A stretch of 38,252 nt of DNA from Gammaproteobacteria bacterium (GTDB taxonomy: Bacteria; Pseudomonadota; Gammaproteobacteria; Xanthomonadales; Wenzhouxiangellaceae). The translations under genes and the position numbers were made by a program. Positions within the stretch are counted from its first letter, which is position 1; every line of letters begins with the position of its first letter. A model generated the notes under the pieces. The model ran no database searches and was not told the origin of the DNA. It worked only from the letters and a program-made list of their open reading frames with translations. The DNA lies in the NCBI GenBank assembly GCA_003567685.1, contig PWYW01000075.1, positions 1 through 38,252 of the forward strand. The letters are read 5' to 3'. Shown here one piece after another: positions 8,675 through 18,666 of this stretch.

Positions 8675-8702
8675 ATTCTAAGAACAAACCCATATTTGTC
8701 AA
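8675..8702 (-). promoter_or_regulatory. Sigma70-type promoter for the AT-rich exported-protein gene
   Basis: Read on the minus strand, TTGACA (8702-8697) and TAGAAT (8680-8675) are separated by 16 bases. The -35 box is a perfect consensus and the -10 box matches five of six. Predicted transcription starts near 8668, giving a leader of about 58 bases before the ATG at 8610. The remaining bases to 8841 show no gene. Confidence 0.7.
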
Positions 8703-8841
8703 GCATTTTGAAGTGGGAAGTTTTGGGCAGAGCTCACCGCCGAAGGCTATCCACTACTGTGAAGTTCGTCCATATGGCTCTTGCAGAAAAACCGACTGAC
8801 AGATTTCTTGAATATCAAGTAACGACGAGCTCTCAAACAAT

Positions 8842-9639
8842 TTATCTTTTACTGCACTGGGCCCTGCCATAGGCGCAGCGATAGGTGGTGAGGTTGTCGA
8901 TGTGGACGGTCCAGGCATGGGTGCTGAAGGCCTCGCCCAGGAAGATGCCGCCGAGGTTCAGCGGGGATGGATTGGCGGTGGTGCTGCCGGGCACTTCCAG
9001 GTAGCTGGCATCAAAGAGCCGCTCCCATTCGCCATCGTCAGATTGTTGCCAGAGTTGGTATTCATTGCGAACGCGACGGCTGTACCAGCGCGGCAGGCGC
9101 GAGATGATGTGCAGGCGATAGCGGATGTTGTTGTCCAGCGCCGGGCTTTCGGTGCTGGCGCCAAAGACGCAGTTACCGTTGGCCCAGAAGGCTTCCATGG
9201 CGACCACGCTATGGTGCTCGGTCGGCCCGCAGGGTGGCTGATGCTTGGCATAGCCCGTGACGTTGCCGATGATGATGCCGCGCCCGCGAGCGTTCGGATG
9301 GCCATCACCGGTGGCATCCGTTAGCGCGTCGGCCCGGACGGCCGCGGCGAAATGGCCCTGGTTGTCTGCAGAGAAATAATCGGGCGTTTCGAATTCGAAC
9401 ACCAGTTCGTGGGTGGCCAGGCGAGGCAGACTGGCCGTGTAGGCAATGATGCCCTGCCAGCGTTCGTCTTGCGAGACGATGGTCGGCTGAGCATCGCCAG
9501 CCTGCTTTGATAGCTGATAATCTTGCGGCCCGTGATCGATCTGGACGGGGAACAGGCTGCTGCAAACCAGGCCAGCCGTCAGTGCGGCCAACCGTTGGGT
9601 GACGGCCCGCACCGGACGGGCCCGGCAAACCAGGCTCAA
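8842..9639 (-). CDS. Hypothetical protein, probably exported
   Basis: This 265-residue protein is not recognised. It starts with TTG at 9639 overlapping the stop of the aminopeptidase gene (TTGA), so translation is probably coupled; a GTG at 9612 is the alternative. An Arg-rich N-terminus (CRARPVRAVTQR) precedes a modest hydrophobic run (LAALTAGLVCSSLFPV), a weak signal peptide. The rest alternates hydrophobic and polar residues with many aromatic residues, suggesting a beta-sandwich, perhaps a LamG/concanavalin-like fold. Segments such as HELVFEFETPDYF and WTVHIDNLTTYR would fit its edge strands. Four cysteines in the mature part could form disulfides. It is last in the aspS-hydrolase-aminopeptidase run. 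Confidence 0.55.
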   Translation of the reverse strand: MSLVCRARPVRAVTQRLAALTAGLVCSSLFPVQIDHGPQDYQLSKQAGDAQPTIVSQDERWQGIIAYTASLPRLATHELVFEFETPDYFSADNQGHFAAAVRADALTDATGDGHPNARGRGIIIGNVTGYAKHQPPCGPTEHHSVVAMEAFWANGNCVFGASTESPALDNNIRYRLHIISRLPRWYSRRVRNEYQLWQQSDDGEWERLFDASYLEVPGSTTANPSPLNLGGIFLGEAFSTHAWTVHIDNLTTYRCAYGRAQCSKR

Positions 9640-11009
9640 TGGCCGTAGGTTTGCTGAAGCCAGCGCCAGATGGCGCGCAGACCCTGGGCCTCGCCGCCGC
9701 CGGGCCGGCCGGGACGATCACCGAGGTTCCAGGCATAGATATCCAGGTGATACCAGTCAATGCCCGGGTCGACGAAATGATCGAGGAACAGCGCAGCGGT
9801 GAGGCTGCCGGCAAACTTGCTGGTACCGGTGTTGGACAGGTCGGCAACAGCCGGTCGGATGTGGCTGCGGTAGCCGTCGAACAGCGGCATGTGCCACAGT
9901 GGGTCTTCTTCGCTGAACGACAAGTCCTGGATTTGCCGGGCGTTGACCTGATTGCGGGCATAGATCGGTGGCAGGTCTTCGCCCAGGGCGATTCGCGCCG
10001 CACCGGTAAGGGTCGCGAAGTCGATGATCCGTTCGGCACCCTCTTCGCAGGCCAGGCTGAGCGCGTCGGACAGCACCACGCGGCCCTCGGCGTCGGTATT
10101 GCCGATTTCCACGGTGGTGCCGTTGCGCGTGGTGATGATGTCGGACGGCCGGTAGGCGTTGCCGCTGATGGCGTTTTCCACCGCCGGGATGTAGACCCGC
10201 AGATTCACCTTGAGCCCCGCATCCATGATGACCTTGGCCAGGCCAAGAACGTGAGCCGCACCACCCATGTCCTTTTTCATTAAGACCATACCGGCACCAG
10301 GCTTGATATCCAGCCCGCCGCTGTCGAACATCACGCCCTTGCCCACCAGGGCCAGTGGCGGGGCGTCGGCAGGGCCCCACTGCAGGCGAATCAGCCGAGG
10401 CGGACGGGTCGAGGCCTGGCCAACCACGTGGATGGCCGGGAATTCTTCGGCCAGGCGTTCTCCTTCGATCACCTCGAAGGCGGCGTTGTACTGCCCGGCC
10501 AGGTCTTTGGCGATCTCGGCCAGTTCGGCAGGCCCCAGATCCAGCGCAGGGGTATTGACCAGGTCGCGAACCAGACAGGAGGCATCCAGCAGGCGCTGCA
10601 CATCCTCCAGGTGATCGGTCGGGATCACCAGTCGCGGCTTGGGGGCCTCCCGTTCAACGTAGCGGGTAAAGCGGTAGGTTCCAAGGCCCCAGCCCAGCCA
10701 GGCACGCTCCAGTTCGTCAGCTGACCAGTCGGCCTCCAGGCGGTAATCGCCCTCCGGCAGCAGGGCCGGCAGGTGGGACAGTGCCCAGAGCCGGTCGCCG
10801 GACTCACGGCCGGCCAGCACGGCGGCCACCTTGCGGTTGTCGCCTGGAATCAGCAGATGGCTGGCCGGGTCGGCGCCAAAGCCGCTGGCCTCGACCCAGG
10901 CGCGATCGCTCTCGCTGGCGCTGGCCAGCCATTGATCCAGGCCCTGGCGGTCGAGACTGTACACCGGGATCGCGGTGTTGGCGGACGGCGTGGCGGCATC
11001 AATGTACAT
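9636..11009 (-). CDS. M17 leucyl aminopeptidase family protein
   Basis: This 457-residue cytoplasmic metallo-aminopeptidase of the PepA/M17 family removes N-terminal residues from peptides using two metal ions. The first metal/catalytic block is GKGVMFDSGGLDIKP at about residues 223-237, followed by MKKDMGGAA. The family signature NTDAEGRVVL lies at about residues 304-313, with the catalytic Arg. The N-terminal third is divergent, as usual for M17. The ATG at 11009 (MYIDAATP) is chosen because AAGGAG lies just upstream; the open frame extends to 11078 but lacks such a site. It differs from PepA of E. coli (503 residues) in being shorter, resembling the PepB/YbiC-type shorter paralogues. Confidence 0.88.
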   Translation of the reverse strand: MYIDAATPSANTAIPVYSLDRQGLDQWLASASESDRAWVEASGFGADPASHLLIPGDNRKVAAVLAGRESGDRLWALSHLPALLPEGDYRLEADWSADELERAWLGWGLGTYRFTRYVEREAPKPRLVIPTDHLEDVQRLLDASCLVRDLVNTPALDLGPAELAEIAKDLAGQYNAAFEVIEGERLAEEFPAIHVVGQASTRPPRLIRLQWGPADAPPLALVGKGVMFDSGGLDIKPGAGMVLMKKDMGGAAHVLGLAKVIMDAGLKVNLRVYIPAVENAISGNAYRPSDIITTRNGTTVEIGNTDAEGRVVLSDALSLACEEGAERIIDFATLTGAARIALGEDLPPIYARNQVNARQIQDLSFSEEDPLWHMPLFDGYRSHIRPAVADLSNTGTSKFAGSLTAALFLDHFVDPGIDWYHLDIYAWNLGDRPGRPGGGEAQGLRAIWRWLQQTYGH

Positions 11010-11074
11010 GGCAGCGCTCCTTGGCGTTTGAAGGGTTGAAAGCGTTCTGTCGCGAGCCCGGACAAGCCCGGGCA

Positions 11075-11740
11075 TCAAAGCGACTGGAAGGTGCCGGCAG
11101 ACAGAAAACTGGCCACCTGGTCGGCCACCGTGGCCGACAGCACCAGGCCGGTGTGCGACACCGGCAGGTCAATACTATCGCGGGCATTGGCCAGACGGGT
11201 TTCATCCGCCTGGATGGTGCCGTCGTGCGGGTCATCAAGGGTTTCGACCAAACGACCCAGACCGACCGGACGGGTGCCGGCAATCACCCCGGTTTCGCGG
11301 CCCGGGGGCGCATGGGAAAAGCCTTTCTCCAGTGCCGTTCGAGCTTCGCCAATCAAGGGGCGAGCGGCCTTGATATCCAGCAGGCGGGTGGCCACCGCCG
11401 AGCCGCGCACGGGAGAACCCAGCAGCACCACGCGGCCTGGCGGCAGATTGCCCCACTCGTCGAGCATGCGAAGAATCACCAGGCCGCCCAGGCTGTGGCC
11501 GACGAAATCCACTCGCTCGGCCTCAAGGGTCTTGGCGTAGCGGTGAAGATCACGGGCGTTTTCGCGCACCGAGGCACTCAAGGTAGGGTAGCCGAAACGC
11601 TGGCAGGCAAAGCCACGCCGGGTCAGGCGCAGGTCCAGCAGGCCCATGCTGACCGGCCCGTACCAGAGACCGTGGACCAACACCACCTGGTGCGGCTGGG
11701 CCGCGGGTGTGCGCTGGATGGTCTCCGGATTGGGCGTCAT
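11075..11740 (-). CDS. Alpha/beta-hydrolase, lipase/PGAP1-like
   Basis: This 221-residue alpha/beta-hydrolase fold protein begins its core with VVLVHGLWYGP near residue 20 (the oxyanion-hole HG). The nucleophile elbow GHSLGG lies at about residues 81-86. The conserved Asp is probably in DDPHDGTI and the His in VSHTGLV near residue 195. The catalytic triad therefore seems complete. No signal peptide is visible, so it is probably cytoplasmic. It starts 11 bases after the aspS stop and is likely cotranscribed with it. The substrate is unknown; similar small esterases act on lipids or thioesters. Confidence 0.8.
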   Translation of the reverse strand: MTPNPETIQRTPAAQPHQVVLVHGLWYGPVSMGLLDLRLTRRGFACQRFGYPTLSASVRENARDLHRYAKTLEAERVDFVGHSLGGLVILRMLDEWGNLPPGRVVLLGSPVRGSAVATRLLDIKAARPLIGEARTALEKGFSHAPPGRETGVIAGTRPVGLGRLVETLDDPHDGTIQADETRLANARDSIDLPVSHTGLVLSATVADQVASFLSAGTFQSL

Positions 11741-11751
11741 GGTGTCCGCAT

Positions 11752-13524
11752 TCAGGCCTTGGAGGCCGCCTTGATCGCCAGGCTCAACTCGTCAAGCTGA
11801 GCCTGGTCAACGGCGGCCGGCGCACCGGTCAGCGGGCAACCCGCGGTGGTGGTCTTGGGGAAGGCGATCACTTCGCGGATCGAATCCTCACCGGCCATCA
11901 GGGCGACCACGCGGTCAATACCGAAGGCGATGCCGCCGTGCGGCGGGCAACCGTAGCGCAGGGCTTCGAGCAGGAAGCCGAAGCGCGCGCGGGCTTCGGT
12001 CTCGTCGATACCCAGCAGCTCGAACACGGCCTGCTGCAGCTTCGGATCGTGGATACGAATCGAGCCACCGCCGATTTCCGAGCCGTTCAGCACCATGTCG
12101 TAGCCGCGCGACAGGGCGTTGGCCGGGTCGGCCCTCAAGGCCTCTGGATCGGCCACGGTGGGTGCGGTGAACGGGTGATGCAGTGCGTAGTAGCGCTGGT
12201 CGTCGGCGTCGTACTCGAACATCGGGAAGTCGACCACCCACAAGGGGCGCCAGCCGGCTTCAACCAGGTCGAAATCGCGCCCTACTTGCAGGCGCAAGGC
12301 GCCCAGGAAAGCAGCAACCACCGGCTTCAGGCCGGCGCCGAAGAACAGGATGTCGCCGGTCTCAGCGCCCGTCACCTCGAGAATACCGGCCACGGCTTCC
12401 GGGGTAAGGAACTTGGCCACCGGCGACTGAACGCCGTCGATGCCGGCGGCCAGGTCATTGACCTTCATCCAGGCCAGGCCCTTGGCGCCGTACTTGGCAA
12501 CCAGCTCGGTGTAGCCGTCGATCTGCTTGCGGCTGAGGCTGGCCCCGCCCGGCACGCGCAGCGCCGCCACTCGGCAGGCCGGGTCATTGGCCGGTTCAGC
12601 GAACACCTTGAAGTCCACCTGGCGGACCTGGTCGCAAATCGTGACCAGCTCCAGCGGAATACGCAGGTCGGGCTTGTCGGAGCCGTAGCGGCGCATCGCC
12701 TCGGCGTAGCTCATGCGCGGGAACGGGCCGGGCAGGTCCACGTCCAGCACTTCGCGGAAAACGTTGCGGATCAGGCCTTCGGCAATCGCCTGCAGGTCGT
12801 TCTCGTCAATGAACGACATCTCGATATCGAGCTGGGTGAATTCCGGCTGGCGATCGGCGCGCAGGTCTTCATCGCGGAAGCAGCGGGCAATCTGGTAGTA
12901 ACGGTCCAGGCCGCCCATCATCAGCAGCTGCTTGAAGATCTGCGGCGACTGCGGCAAAGCAAAGAAGCTGCCGTGGTGAACGCGACTCGGAACCAGGTAG
13001 TCGCGCGCGCCTTCCGGCGTGGCGCGGGTCAGGATCGGGGTTTCGGTTTCGACAAAATCGTGGCCGTCCAGGTAGCGACGAATAGCGCCATTAAGCCGGG
13101 AACGAAGCCGCAGGTTGCGCTGCATGCGCTCGCGCCGGATATCCAGGTAGCGATATTTCAGGCGCACTTCCTCGCCGTCTTCGTCGGTCATCAACAGCGG
13201 AAGCGGCGCGCTGGCGTTCAGCAAGGTAACCGAGTCGGCCAGCAATTCGACCTTGCCGGATTTCATGTCGGCATTCCACTGGCTCTCCGGACGCAAGCGC
13301 ACAGTGCCGGTGATGCGCACGCAGTATTCATTACGGAGCTTTTCGGCCACCGCGAAGGCCGGCGCATTGTCGGGCTCGACCACCACCTGCAGGATGCCGG
13401 CGTGATCACGCAGGCCGATGAAGATCAAGCCGCCCAGGTCACGGGCGCGGGCCACCCAGCCACACAGGGTGACGGTCTGGCCTTCGAGGGTTTCGTTGAT
13501 GGAGCCGCAGAGATGGGTGCGCAT
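11752..13524 (-). CDS. aspS: Aspartyl-tRNA synthetase
   Basis: This 590-residue class IIb synthetase charges tRNA-Asp. The N-terminal OB-fold anticodon domain starts [16 protein letters not shown] and contains [18 protein letters not shown]. The catalytic core has motif 2 ([23 protein letters not shown]) and motif 3 near the end ([15 protein letters not shown]), and the bacterial insertion domain lies between them. The ATG at 13524 gives the normal length; the frame runs upstream to 13608 but only through repeat-like sequence. In the anticodon domain Leu30 occupies the place of His31 in the non-discriminating Pseudomonas aeruginosa enzyme, resembling the tRNA-Asp-specific E. coli enzyme. The adjacent fmdB gene is a common partner. 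Confidence 0.97.
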   Translation of the reverse strand: MRTHLCGSINETLEGQTVTLCGWVARARDLGGLIFIGLRDHAGILQVVVEPDNAPAFAVAEKLRNEYCVRITGTVRLRPESQWNADMKSGKVELLADSVTLLNASAPLPLLMTDEDGEEVRLKYRYLDIRRERMQRNLRLRSRLNGAIRRYLDGHDFVETETPILTRATPEGARDYLVPSRVHHGSFFALPQSPQIFKQLLMMGGLDRYYQIARCFRDEDLRADRQPEFTQLDIEMSFIDENDLQAIAEGLIRNVFREVLDVDLPGPFPRMSYAEAMRRYGSDKPDLRIPLELVTICDQVRQVDFKVFAEPANDPACRVAALRVPGGASLSRKQIDGYTELVAKYGAKGLAWMKVNDLAAGIDGVQSPVAKFLTPEAVAGILEVTGAETGDILFFGAGLKPVVAAFLGALRLQVGRDFDLVEAGWRPLWVVDFPMFEYDADDQRYYALHHPFTAPTVADPEALRADPANALSRGYDMVLNGSEIGGGSIRIHDPKLQQAVFELLGIDETEARARFGFLLEALRYGCPPHGGIAFGIDRVVALMAGEDSIREVIAFPKTTTAGCPLTGAPAAVDQAQLDELSLAIKAASKA

Positions 13525-13533
13525 AGGAGCCGT

Positions 13534-13555
13534 AAAAGGTGAAAGGTGAAAGGTT
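13534..13555. repeat. Short tandem repeat upstream of aspS
   Basis: GGTGAAA-type heptamers are repeated about three times in AAAAGGTGAAAGGTGAAAGG, followed by looser AAAG/AGG purine repeats to about 13575. It lies in the leader of aspS, ten bases before the ATG, where no clear Shine-Dalgarno is seen. It has no known role. Confidence 0.5.
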
Positions 13556-13626
13556 AGAGGCGAAAAGTCAAAGGTCAGGGCGGTTTCGGGCTTCCATGAG
13601 AAGCCCAAAAAGGTCGTTCAGGCCAG

Positions 13627-13905
13627 TCAGGCTGCCTTGTCGGAGCTCGGTTTGCTTTCGGATTTGCTGTCCGATTTACTGCTGGTCTTGCTGTCCTTGT
13701 CGCCGGCCAGGTTGCGCTTGCCGTCTTTCTTGAAGTCGGTCTCGTACCAGCCACCGCCTGCCAGACGGAAGCCGGCAGCCGAGATCAGCTTGGACAGGGC
13801 CGGCTTGCCGCAGGCCGGGCAATCGGTCAGCGGGGCATCGGAAATTTTCTGGAGTTTTTCCAGCTCATGGCCACAGGCCTGACAACGATACTCATAAATG
13901 GGCAT
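13627..13905 (-). CDS. FmdB-family zinc ribbon protein
   Basis: This 92-residue protein of the FmdB putative regulatory family begins MPIYEYRCQACGHELEKLQKI. Two CxxC pairs, C8/C11 and C29/C32, form a zinc ribbon. The C-terminal half is a low-complexity Lys/Ser/Asp tail (TSSKSDSKSESKPSSDKAA), probably disordered. It lies about 100 bases upstream of aspS on the same strand, a linkage seen in many gammaproteobacteria. The biochemical role of the family is unsettled. It is divergent from the kinase gene at 14046. Confidence 0.88.
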   Translation of the reverse strand: MPIYEYRCQACGHELEKLQKISDAPLTDCPACGKPALSKLISAAGFRLAGGGWYETDFKKDGKRNLAGDKDSKTSSKSDSKSESKPSSDKAA

Positions 13906-14045
13906 GGGTCGATCCCTCGATCGTCAACGGATGGATTGCGCTATAGTGAGGGCGCGTTGGGGGTTTTTCGACCCCGACGCGCAACTCCCAGCCCGCTATT
14001 TTGCCAGATTTCCGCCTGTCGGCTCTCATCACCAGGAATCGCAGC

Positions 14046-14678
14046 ATGGACGCCCTGCCCGACCCGGATACGATTCGGCAACTGGAGTGGTCCAGCGGGC
14101 GATCACTCGGCACAAGCAACCAGGGCGAAGCACGCCATTTCCGGCTGGAGTCCGGCGACCTGGTGATCAAGGCACCGCGCGGCCGCGGACCGCTCCGGCA
14201 GCTTCATGCGCGAAGCTTGATACGCGAACACCGTGCCTACCAGCGCTTGGCAGGGCTGACCGGTTTTCCCCGCTGCTACGGGCTGATTGATGGCCAGCGG
14301 CTCGCCATCGACTACGTTCAGGGCGAGATTTTCCGCGAGGCGTCGCTGACCAACCGTGACGAATTCTTTGCCCGTCTGCTGACTATCATTCAGGCCATGC
14401 ACGCTGCCGGCGTGGCCCATGGCGACCTGAAACGCAAGGCCAACCTGATGGTTACCCGGGATCAGTCGCCAGTCATCATTGACCTGGGCACCGCGGTCCT
14501 GAGACCGCCTTCCAGGCGCGGGCCCGGCCAGTGGCTGTTCAACTTCATGCGCCAGACCGATCTGAATGCCTGGGTCAAACTCAAGTACGGCGGCTACGAA
14601 AACGTCTCGACCGAAGACCGGCAGCACCTCAGGCGCAGCCGCCTGGAGCGTCTGCTGAGCAAGCTTCGCCAACGTTGA
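14046..14678 (+). CDS. Small protein-kinase-fold phosphotransferase, RIO/WaaP-like
   Basis: This 210-residue protein has a compact kinase fold. VIKAPRG around residues 40-46 supplies the ATP-binding Lys. The catalytic loop HGDLKRKANLMV (HxDxKxxN type) lies at residues 125-136, and IDLG at about 145-148 replaces the DFG metal-binding motif. No transmembrane segment is present. It resembles RIO1-like and lipopolysaccharide core (WaaP/InaA) kinases more than eukaryotic-type Ser/Thr kinases; the substrate is unknown. The start at 14046 has AGGAAT upstream, while the longer frame from 14001 does not. Nine bases separate it from the GDT1 gene, so the two are probably cotranscribed. Confidence 0.75.
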   Translation: MDALPDPDTIRQLEWSSGRSLGTSNQGEARHFRLESGDLVIKAPRGRGPLRQLHARSLIREHRAYQRLAGLTGFPRCYGLIDGQRLAIDYVQGEIFREASLTNRDEFFARLLTIIQAMHAAGVAHGDLKRKANLMVTRDQSPVIIDLGTAVLRPPSRRGPGQWLFNFMRQTDLNAWVKLKYGGYENVSTEDRQHLRRSRLERLLSKLRQR

Positions 14679-14687
14679 CAGCCGCCG

Positions 14688-15266
14688 ATGGAAGCCTTCT
14701 GGATTGCAGTGGCGGTGGTTGCCATGGCCGAGCTGGGCGACAAGACCCAGCTGGTCGCAATTGTCATGGCCAATCGTTACCGGCGCCCGCTGGCGGTGGC
14801 TGCCGGCATGGCGGTGGCGCTTGGCAGCATGCACGCGCTGGCCGCGCTGGGCGGTGCCTGGCTGGCCCGGCTCCTCCCCGACCGGCTGATGGAGTGGCTG
14901 GTTGCCCTGGGCTTTGCCGTGATTGCCATCTGGATGGCACGCTCTTCCGGTCGTGACCGGTCAGACGTGCCCCGCCCGAAAACCCGTCGCCATGCCTTTG
15001 CCACCGCCGTGCTGGTTTTCGCCATGCTGGAATTCGGCGACAAAAGTCAGTTCACCACCATTGCCCTGTCGATGACCCTGAACCCGGCCTGGATGGTTGG
15101 CCTGGGTGCGGCCATCGGCAGCGTTCTGATCAATCTGCCGATGATCTGGCTGGGCTACCGCCTGCAGGAGAAGCTGCCGCACCAGCTGCTGCATCGCCTG
15201 GCCACGGCCTTGTTCGCACTGGTCGCGATGGTGTTGCTGGTGCAAGCCTTTCAGGGCCACACCTGA
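14688..15266 (+). CDS. GDT1/TMEM165 (UPF0016) family cation transporter, probable Mn2+ exporter
   Basis: This 192-residue inner-membrane protein has six predicted helices in two homologous halves. Each half carries the family hallmark E-x-G-D-K-(T/S): AELGDKTQ at residues 14-21 and LEFGDKSQ at 114-121, joined by a hydrophilic loop at about residues 84-101 (RSSGRDRSDVPRPKTRR). Bacterial members such as MneA export manganese; plant and yeast relatives move Mn2+ or Ca2+. No yybP-ykoY riboswitch-like leader is visible, since the gene follows the kinase gene after nine bases. It is convergent with the OleD-like gene with four bases between the stops. Confidence 0.9.
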   Translation: MEAFWIAVAVVAMAELGDKTQLVAIVMANRYRRPLAVAAGMAVALGSMHALAALGGAWLARLLPDRLMEWLVALGFAVIAIWMARSSGRDRSDVPRPKTRRHAFATAVLVFAMLEFGDKSQFTTIALSMTLNPAWMVGLGAAIGSVLINLPMIWLGYRLQEKLPHQLLHRLATALFALVAMVLLVQAFQGHT

Positions 15267-15270
15267 CCGT

Positions 15271-16248
15271 TCAGCCCGTGCCTGACAACCTCGCCAGCCC
15301 CTGTTCGATGCTGACGCGGGGGTGATAGCCCAAATCCTGCTCGGCCGCGCCCAGGTTATACCAGTGTGCGGTTGCCAGATGCTCGACCACGAACCGCGAC
15401 AGCGGTGGATCACTGCGCCGCCGGGTCAGCCGCCAGGACGCCTCCACCGCGCCGGCCAGCGTCATCGCCAGACCCAAGGGCACGGTTCTGATCCGCGGGG
15501 TTTCGCCGACCGCCTCCAGCAGCCGACGAATGATCTCGCCGTTGGCCAGGGGCTCGCCGTTGGAAATGAAGTAAGGCTTTCCGGCTGCCGTGCCTGGCCC
15601 CAGCAGATTGTCCATCGCCAGCAAATGCGCTTCGGCCGCGTTGTCGATGAACACGGTATCGATTTTCTTGTCCGGCGCCGGCAGGCGCAGGCGCCCGGCA
15701 CGATTTTTTTCGATCAGCCGCGGCAACAGCTGGTTGTCCCCCGGCCCCCAGATAAGATGCGGACGCAGGGCACAGGTTTTCAGGCTGGAGCCGTTGGCCG
15801 ACAACACCAGCCGCTCGGCCCGGGCCTTGGTTTCCGGGTAGGGCGACTGGAAATGCTTTGGATACGGCAGGGATTCATCGCCGTTTTCGATATCGCCACC
15901 GCCGTGAACCACGCTGGGCGACGAGGTGTGCACCAGCACGCCGATGCCGTGCCGCTCGCAAGCCGCCAGCACGTTTTCCGTACCGGTCACGTTCGGACGC
16001 TCGAAATCGTCCTGATGCAGGCCCGGTCCAGCCTTGGCCGCTACGTGGATGACCGCCTGGCAACCCTCGGCTGCCGCCATCACGGCGTCCGGGTCGGCGA
16101 TGTCACCGCGGTGGCAGACCACGCCCTGGGCCTCAAGCGCGGGGTAGCCCGACCGGTTGATGACGTGGACCGTCTCGCCGCGTGCGAGCAACTGGCGAAC
16201 GATGGCCTGGCCGAGAAAACCGCCGCCACCGGTGACAAGAATTTTCAT
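15271..16248 (-). CDS. NAD(P)-dependent epimerase/3-beta-HSD-type dehydrogenase, OleD-like
   Basis: This 325-residue extended short-chain dehydrogenase starts MKILVTGGGGFLGQAIVRQL, the Rossmann nucleotide-binding motif. The catalytic Tyr/Lys are in YPETKARAE at about residues 137-145, and the Ser is in VHTSSPSVV. The motifs RYPALE-like (SGYPALEAQGV) and VVHGGGDIENGDESLPYP resemble OleD, which reduces the 2-alkyl-3-ketoacyl intermediate in long-chain olefin synthesis. No oleA, oleB or oleC is in the window, so this assignment is a resemblance only. The ATG at 16248 is preferred over one at 16260 because the protein then begins at the Rossmann strand. It is divergent from ettA. Confidence 0.75.
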   Translation of the reverse strand: MKILVTGGGGFLGQAIVRQLLARGETVHVINRSGYPALEAQGVVCHRGDIADPDAVMAAAEGCQAVIHVAAKAGPGLHQDDFERPNVTGTENVLAACERHGIGVLVHTSSPSVVHGGGDIENGDESLPYPKHFQSPYPETKARAERLVLSANGSSLKTCALRPHLIWGPGDNQLLPRLIEKNRAGRLRLPAPDKKIDTVFIDNAAEAHLLAMDNLLGPGTAAGKPYFISNGEPLANGEIIRRLLEAVGETPRIRTVPLGLAMTLAGAVEASWRLTRRRSDPPLSRFVVEHLATAHWYNLGAAEQDLGYHPRVSIEQGLARLSGTG

Positions 16249-16386
16249 GCAGGCTTCCAATAGCTGAAAGTATCTCGAAGAGTGTAAGGCATACGCCCCT
16301 TGGCTTTATGACCGGCTTTGGCTGGCAATCCGATCGTTGCGCCCCCACAATACGCGTTGTTTCCGTTTTTCCAGCCCTTCAAAACC

Positions 16387-18057
<1,671 letters not shown>

Positions 18058-18161
18058 TCCGGCACGCCGGCAATGTTCATCGTCAGGCTGCGTTTGTCGG
18101 GAACCGAGACTCGACAAGCCGGTCGTAAGGCCGTAGAGATGCTAACTTTCAAGGAAAATTC

Positions 18162-18665
18162 ATGACCCGTTTTCGCACCTTCCTGGTTGTGGCCGTTGCG
18201 AGCAGTTTTCTGATTGCCTGTCGCTCTGAGCCAGAACCGGCGCCAGAGCCGGCCACTGAAGCCGAATCGCTCACCCAGGCCCAACCGAGCCGCGAAATAC
18301 GTCGACGCCAGCCAGAGACTGCGGCACCGGTCAGGGACACCTCTTCCTTGCCACCACTGCTTGACCCATCGCGCGAATTACCCAACCTGCGTGGAGAGCT
18401 CGCCGAAGATGGTTGGGGACTGGATCACCTGATTGATGGCAGCAGCCCGACAGCGTTCGCCGAAAGTCTGGAGTTGATCGCCAGCGACACATCCGAAAGC
18501 CAGTATCAACAGTTCAACTCGGCACTCCGCTTCCTGCATACCTACTCCCTTGGCAGTCGCGACCTGGAAAGCTTTTACAGTTCCCTGGATAACCTGACTG
18601 CGCAGGAAGTGATTGAACGAGCGGCGCGGCAGCAAGTCACCCGTCGGAGCCGCAGCAACCGCTGA
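18162..18665 (+). CDS. Predicted lipoprotein, possibly DUF6694-like
   Basis: This 167-residue lipoprotein starts MTRFRTFLVVAVASSFLIAC, with lipobox FLIAC and lipidated Cys20. AAGGAA lies before the ATG. A Pro/Glu-rich linker (EPEPAPEPATEAES) follows, as in outer-membrane lipoproteins that span part of the periplasm. The C-terminal ~75 residues (FAESLELIASDTSESQYQQF through AARQQ) are predicted helical, and their pattern loosely resembles small DUF6694 lipoproteins. Function unknown. The stop is one base away from the stop of the convergent epimerase gene, and ettA lies 104 bases upstream on the same strand. Confidence 0.75.
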   Translation: MTRFRTFLVVAVASSFLIACRSEPEPAPEPATEAESLTQAQPSREIRRRQPETAAPVRDTSSLPPLLDPSRELPNLRGELAEDGWGLDHLIDGSSPTAFAESLELIASDTSESQYQQFNSALRFLHTYSLGSRDLESFYSSLDNLTAQEVIERAARQQVTRRSRSNR

Positions 18666-18666
18666 A

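Noticed and set aside
7507-8706. Longer frame starting at 8706 for the AT-rich exported protein
   Set aside because: It would begin upstream of the predicted transcription start and has no ribosome site; the ATG at 8610 has both a leader and GGGAG.
11707-13542. 611-residue open frame on the plus strand opposite aspS
   Set aside because: It is the antisense shadow of aspS caused by high-GC codon usage; its translation is low-complexity and lacks any family motif.
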